This document shows positions 59,001-64,000 of a DNA stretch of 64,000 nt, piece by piece. The position numbers and the translations under genes were made by a program. The notes under the pieces were generated by a model, which was given only the letters and a program-made list of their open reading frames with translations, ran no database searches and was not told the origin of the DNA. The stretch's first letter is position 1, and each line of letters opens with the position of its first letter. The stretch comes from Azadirachta indica (lineage: Eukaryota; Streptophyta; Magnoliopsida; Sapindales; Meliaceae). The stretch spans positions 4,358,350-4,422,349 of the forward strand of contig CM040452.1 in the NCBI GenBank assembly GCA_022749755.1, written 5' to 3'.

Positions 59001-62000
59001 GGAAGGGACAATACATCTTCTGAAAGCAGCTCATTCTTGCAAGATAGACTTTATTCTCAAAGTGATGACCCTTATGCTGTGGAAACTTCTTCATACATAA
59101 GACAGAATGAAGCAATAACGCTGGTAAATCACAATAGGGCCAGAAGTAAGGAATATAAGCCATCAGGATATTTGAAAGTGAAGGGTGAAAAAGAAAATGT
59201 TGCCATTAGTGCTGTTAAGAAGCAACTGGGGAGACATTATCGGGAGGATGGTCCACCACTTGGTGTTGAATTTGATCCACTTCCTCCTGGTGCATTTGAG
59301 TCCCGAAGTGGCGATCCAGTCAATGGTAAGTCATTGTACTTCTATCAACATTGATAGTTTCATTGGTGCTGTTAGAATGGTATCCCAAACTTTTTGTGTG
59401 TCTTATTTTTCTCTTAAACCATCGGATATCTTGTGGTCAATCATATAAAAAATTTCCATCTTCTTGTCTTTGTAGAATTTTTTGTAAGGTGAAGGAGTTG
59501 TATTACCCATTCATTTTTTCTGTTCTTTGCATTTGAAAACAAAGTGTAGATAACCACTACAAGCCAGGTGAACTGAGTGTGTGATGAATGAGCTTTGCTT
59601 TAAGGAACAAGAAATAGATAATTTCTTAGAAAGTTCTGTGGTGGAAGTGCTTGGATTTTATTTTATTATAGACATTTCTCCTTTGTGTTTATGTAGTAGA
59701 CATTAGAGTTTGTAAAAGAGAAAACTTTGAACATGCACTTTTAAGACATTTCTATGATGGCCAGTTTCTAAGTTTTGTGATAATCGTATTTTCTCAACAT
59801 TTGAAAGAGAATACAATCCTTACAACAGAACCCACAAAAAATTGACCCATTACTAGTCTTGAATAAACTTCCAAAAGACTTGTAAGAGAGAGTATGAAAG
59901 AACGGATAATTTGTAACTGGATTGGCACAATTGTTCTTTATTAAATCGGTTGAAAGAGGTCACCTTGTTTTTGCATACAAATTCCTGGTTACTAGTTTAA
60001 CTACAGTTGTTTTTCTTAATCTTTATCTTTTAGAATTCTTATCTTTTTTGTTAAACACTATGGCAGAGCCATTTTATGTTGGTAATTCCAGATGGTCCCA
60101 ATCTCCAGATGTACCTGAAATTGAAAAGCAAAATGCTCTTGGCAGTGTAAGTGGACCTTCTGATGCATTCTTATATTTTATCTTCTGATCTCAATGTTTT
60201 TCCTGTTTATGACCTGGTTTTGATGTGAATAAAATAAGAAAGAGATAATTTGTGTAAAATTGATTTTGTACTATTCACTACAACAAAAGTAGTTTCTGAA
60301 ACAATCAGACTATTGTGAAAGAGAGCCCGAAAGAAGAGGAGAAAAAAGAAATGGAAAAAATATGACTCCACCTCTACAATTCTGTTTCCACTAATATAAT
60401 AATTGAATCCAACATAAGATTTAACTTTTAAGACTGATAAAGCTTTTAGGATTTTGTTCCATCCTCATATCCATTCGTTGAACTGAAGGAACAACACCAA
60501 TCACGACAGTGGTTTTGAAATAATAGTTTGTTTGAGAGCTCAGCAGTTGGTGTATAAGATGGCTTCTTACTCTTTTGTTCTGTTTCATGCCCTTGCAGAG
60601 ATATGAAGTGGATAATTTGAAGATGGACTTTCAGGATTCATATGTTGGGGAAAAGCTTAATAGCAGGCATGGGTCTGATTTTAAGGGTTCAAAAAAATCT
60701 CACCATCAATTGAAACAAAAGTCTCCTGTTCTCCATTGTTTTAATTCCTCCCCTCGCCAGAAATCTAGCTTGAATATGTATGAAGATTCTGATGGAGAGA
60801 CCCCTGTTTATGACAGCAACCAGGGTTACAGCTTTAGTTCCAAGCATGATGCTGGATGGATGGGATTAGATTCCATTATGAACCATCATGATCCCTATGG
60901 TGGTGAAGATTGATGGTGAAGAAGCGAACCCTTTATTGCATAACAAACCTATTGTTAGCACTAAGGTTGTCCGAAACAGTGAATGTGTGGCTAAGTTTGC
61001 AAATTCTACACTTGGGAGCAGTAAGTCAATTAGTAAAGGGGAGAGAGGACCATCTAAAAAGAAGGCAAAGGTCTTGCTGTTGCATTATATCTTTGTACTT
61101 ATATCCTCTGTAATTCAACGCCATTCTTTTTTATAGTATTTGGTGCAAATTTTAATATTGTAATTGGATATTTGCAGGTTAAGAAACTTTATGGGGAAAG
61201 GAAAGCAATAAAAGGACATTGTGATCCTGCAAAAGTAAAGACGCATCCAGCAGATGAAATGACAGTGAGTTTAGCCTGTTATTGACATTTTGGCACATAA
61301 TGTGTGTGTCAATGGATATAGTTTTTCTGCTTTACTTTTGATGTCCTTCCTTGTTTCAACTTAACATTGAAGGTTGCAAAACGAGCAAAAGTTGAGGTTC
61401 CTCAGCGAGATTATATGGCCAAAGCATCGTATGCTGAAATCCCGAGATGGACTAATCAAATTAAAGGGTTAGTATAAGTTCTTCCTGCACTTAAAATTTT
61501 ATCATTTATTTGTTTTAACACATGTGCATGCATCCCACATTATGTTGTGTGATGTGTTTCGTTTATTGTTTTGTGATAGATCATTCCCTTTTGATTTCCT
61601 GTTAGAGATATTATTATAGGCCTTTGTTCTGGTGATTGTTTTTGCAGATGAAGTCTCTGTCAATTACAAGAGTCATTAGACAAGCTATAAAGTTTGCATG
61701 GTATATATGATGTTATTGAGGCAATTGATAAAAGGAAACCCAAAATTTACATTATTTCTCAAACTTTATATAACAGAGTTCCCTAAGGAAATATCTGGTG
61801 CACCTAAACATAAAATAAGGATAACTTTGTTTCATTTTTTCTTCAAAAAGAACAACTTTCACTGAGATGATATAAGAAACAGTAAAAATAACGAAGGCAT
61901 GATATCACTGAAGATTAGTTCAAAAGGTAGTACTTGTTTGAGCTAGTTTGTTAAGACGTCTGTGAAATTTGTTTTGTTTTGTTTTCTTTGTGGGAAATTT

Positions 62001-62303
62001 CTTTCGAGAGAGCCTATGGTTTCTCCCCCCCTATCAGCACTTTGTTTCCATTCTGTTTCTTCATTTTGGTGGTCCAGTCTTGGTTGATTTTGCACTTCTC
62101 TTACAAAAGAATTTAGGATAATTTCTCTATGCCACAAAAACTGAAAGCTTGTAGATATCTTGATATGTTTTATTTTTCGAAGATTTTGGTGAACATAGCT
62201 GGCAATCTACTGACTCAATTGTGCTTAATCTAGCTCTGCTGCAGATATGCCGTCTAGCTTCAGTGAGGATGAAATGGCAGAAACTAGTTCTTCCATGGAT
62301 TGA
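56057..62303 (+). CDS. Homeobox (WFCHRR-type) gene, right copy
   Basis: Exons are 56057-56063, 58463-58570, 58666-59325, 60067-60146, 60599-61070, 61178-61264, 61373-61467 and 61648-61651 (TGA), giving about 504 residues. The homeodomain is residues 20-76: KRRYKTPAQVMALEKFY, split by intron 2, then helix 3 with W65-F-C-H-R-R70. WFCHRR replaces the usual WFQNRR, as in plant RLT/HB-1-like homeodomains. There is no DDT domain, and the rest is Ser/Asp-rich and probably disordered. Nuclear DNA-binding or chromatin roles are inferred. One lesion: exon 5 near 60902 reads GGTGGTGAAG and meets TGA; two more bases (GT) would keep the frame into VKIDGEEANP. The C-terminus is uncertain because a downstream exon at 62245-62303 has an open acidic tail (SSFSEDEMAETSSSMD), but the phase does not fit the exon 7 donor I chose. 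Confidence 0.78.
58136..58400. mobile_element. MITE in homeobox intron 1 (right arm)
   Basis: 265 bp, with termini GGGAGAATGCCCATTA and TAATGGACATTCTCCC and perfect 9-bp target duplications TATCATTTA at 58127-58135 and 58401-58409. It is Mutator-like by duplication length and non-coding. It ends about 62 bases before exon 2, so it sits close to the acceptor side of the intron. Confidence 0.75.
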
Positions 62304-63251
62304 GGAATTGGCAGTCAGATAGATGGTAGTATTATACAGGCTGCTTACAATCGATCGACTCCCGGTTTCCTATATGCCAGATCAGGATATAATGAGGGTT
62401 GTACAGTAGAAGAATGTGTTTCATATCATATGCTAACATTCTAACGTGAGAAGCTCTGCTAGTTAACATTATAATATCAGTTTTTGTGCAGCCAATTTGG
62501 TTATGCCTATGTAATGCCAAGCTGTTTATATAATGTATAAAGCTGTTTATTTTTGTTTTTGGCTCTAGTGCGTATAGAGGAAATTTTCATAGAAATGCTT
62601 ATTGAGAATTTCATGAGCTAGGTTCCACTACTCCGTAGATGTATTGACAACAAAGCTGATCATCTCTGTCTGCTGGTGCTCCTTGTCATTGTAATGAATG
62701 TTGAAGCTTTGATGAAAAATTTAGCCTCACATTTTGCATTGGCACCTATAACCTTCTGTACATAGGATCAAATAATACTGGATTAATTGAATGGGGATAA
62801 GAGTTCTGATCCAAAATCTTTTAGAAACTATTATAAGAACAATTAAAACTCTTCTTAAAACTCTAAATGTCTTGTATTATCTTTTAAGTTTTCATAGGTC
62901 GAAACAATTAAAACCACCTGAAAAATCTGAAAAAATTTGTATATATATATATTTTTTTTTACTTAAAGCCATATTTACTTAACCAAAAATTTGTATTTTT
63001 GGTTCTTGCTCATGATATATTACATAATAGATCGCTTCCAGTCTTAAGCCATATTTACATGCAACTACGTGAAGCCCTAATGACTGCAATAACAGTAGAA
63101 AAAGGGAAACAGAAAAACGGATAAAAAAAAAAATAGAAAACAAAAAATATCCAGAGATCAGCATACAACTTTATCATTAACAAAGAATAGAATGATCGTC
63201 TTTACAATCAAAAGTTTACTACAAAAATCCTAGCTAGCTGTACGTATATAA
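62304..63251. other. Intergenic, mirror of 15298-16224
   Basis: Homeobox 3' flank followed by the 3' flank of RING copy F. No gene is seen. Confidence 0.5.
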
Positions 63252-63728
63252 TTATATCTCCATATCTTGAAACTCCAGTTTCTTTGGCTTGCACGTTGTT
63301 CTGCACAGAGGACAAGTATTCTTAATCTTCAGCCACTTCAGAATACAAGAATCATGAAACGTATGCATGCATTCCATGGCTCTTCCTTCTTCTCCTTTCT
63401 CCATCTCTTCCTGACAAACCCCACATACCATTCCGTCTTCTTCAACCTTCAAGCTTCTCGTTCCTGCAAGCGCTGGATCGATCGTCGGCTCCAACAACTT
63501 TGCAAGATGAATCGAAACCTGCAACTCCACCTCCATTAACACAGTCCTGTAATCTTTATTGCTAGCGAAAGCTCGCGACATGGCTAGCTTTTCTGTCATC
63601 CATTCAAGCCTTTCGAATCCAAGCTGTTCGTCGTAGTCGGAAGTTGAATGTGTACTCCAGTTTCCCAGTCTCAAGAGTAACTCGGCCTTATTTGCCGCAA
63701 TTTCGAACTCGTTCATCATTACATCCAT
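63252..63728 (-). CDS. RING-H2 finger protein, copy F
   Basis: Intronless, 158 residues, starting at the ATG MDVMMNEFEI. It is the mirror of copy C but keeps the full frame to the KKLEFQDMEI tail, so it is the reference for that pair. The RING-H2 ligands are complete (C102, C105, C120, H122, H125, C128, C139, C142) with W132. It is close to copies A and B across the whole protein, with differences clustered before residue 60. The leader and AT-rich TATA-like run lie at about 63780-63830. A soluble E3 ubiquitin ligase is predicted. Confidence 0.87.
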   Translation of the reverse strand: MDVMMNEFEIAANKAELLLRLGNWSTHSTSDYDEQLGFERLEWMTEKLAMSRAFASNKDYRTVLMEVELQVSIHLAKLLEPTIDPALAGTRSLKVEEDGMVCGVCQEEMEKGEEGRAMECMHTFHDSCILKWLKIKNTCPLCRTTCKPKKLEFQDMEI

Positions 63729-64000
63729 CACACTCTCTTCAACTCTAGACAAGGAGAACAGAAGAAAACCGAGATTGAGATTTGAGGTTGCTATATTTAT
63801 ATTTATATATATATTAGTATACTAGCAATAATTAATGTTTCCGTATCCAAAACAAACTTCTTTTCTTTCTAGAATACTAATACTACAAAACAGTTAAAAC
63901 TCTTAAGTAGAATTTATATAATCAATCCCATGTACAGGAAGAGTTTCATAATTTCCAAAACTTTTATCTTTGGTTTTCACAAAATGGAAATCTAAGATAG

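Larger units (their letters stand above)
39281..64000. repeat. IR2 right arm (24.7 kb palindrome arm)
   Basis: Near-identical reverse complement of 14529-39245, carrying RING copy E, PPR (broken), SPP, homeobox and RING copy F. It runs off the window at 64000. Specific differences from the left arm are an extra T and an extra dinucleotide in PPR, loss of 9 bases in homeobox intron 1 near 57018, a base change in the pyrimidine run near 62027 and different run lengths in introns. Confidence 0.97.

Noticed and set aside
14529..64000. One giant transposon with 25 kb terminal inverted repeats
   Set aside because: The arms carry ordinary host genes (SPP, PPR, homeobox), there is no transposase, and the spacer is only 35 bases.
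1..64000. tRNA, rRNA or snoRNA genes
   Set aside because: No cloverleaf with A/B boxes and no conserved rRNA segments were seen by eye; short RNAs could still be missed.

Overview
The window is nuclear DNA from a flowering plant, most likely a eudicot. It is AT-rich, its genes have short exons and long AT-rich introns with GT/AG borders, and it carries MITEs, a probable solo LTR and a plant-specific P-class PPR gene. A run of exactly 100 N marks a scaffold join at 3391-3490.

Two inverted repeats dominate the layout. IR1 has arms 1-3390 and 7324-10713, with the gap and about 3.8 kb of other sequence between them. IR2 is a near-perfect palindrome with arms 14529-39245 and 39281-64000 around a 35-base non-palindromic centre. 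Coordinates mirror as x to about 78527-78541 minus x. Both inverted repeats reach a window edge and probably continue past it.

Each IR2 arm carries the same genes. From the outer end inward these are a RING-H2 gene (C/F), a WFCHRR-type homeobox gene, an intramembrane signal peptide peptidase (SPP) gene, a 16-repeat PPR gene and a second RING-H2 gene (D/E) next to the centre. SPP reads intact in both arms. PPR is intact only in the left arm. The homeobox gene is frameshifted in both arms, more so in the left. RING copy C has a frameshifted tail. IR1 adds two more RING-H2 copies (A/B), for six in all, plus two mirror copies of a truncated RING 5' end.

Region 3571-15860 is an old, diverged direct duplication of a unit made of AT-rich flank plus RING gene. 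One unit has gained about 1.7 kb of extra DNA that includes a MITE. The other has gained a probable solo LTR.

The genes do not form a pathway. SPP cleaves membrane-anchored peptides in the ER. The PPR protein should bind organellar RNA. The homeobox protein should act in the nucleus. The RING-H2 proteins are probably small soluble E3 ubiquitin ligases. The main open question is whether the 25 kb palindrome is a real recent inverted duplication or two haplotypes or fold-back reads joined in assembly. The positions and kinds of arm differences leave both possible and lean toward an assembly or haplotype origin.
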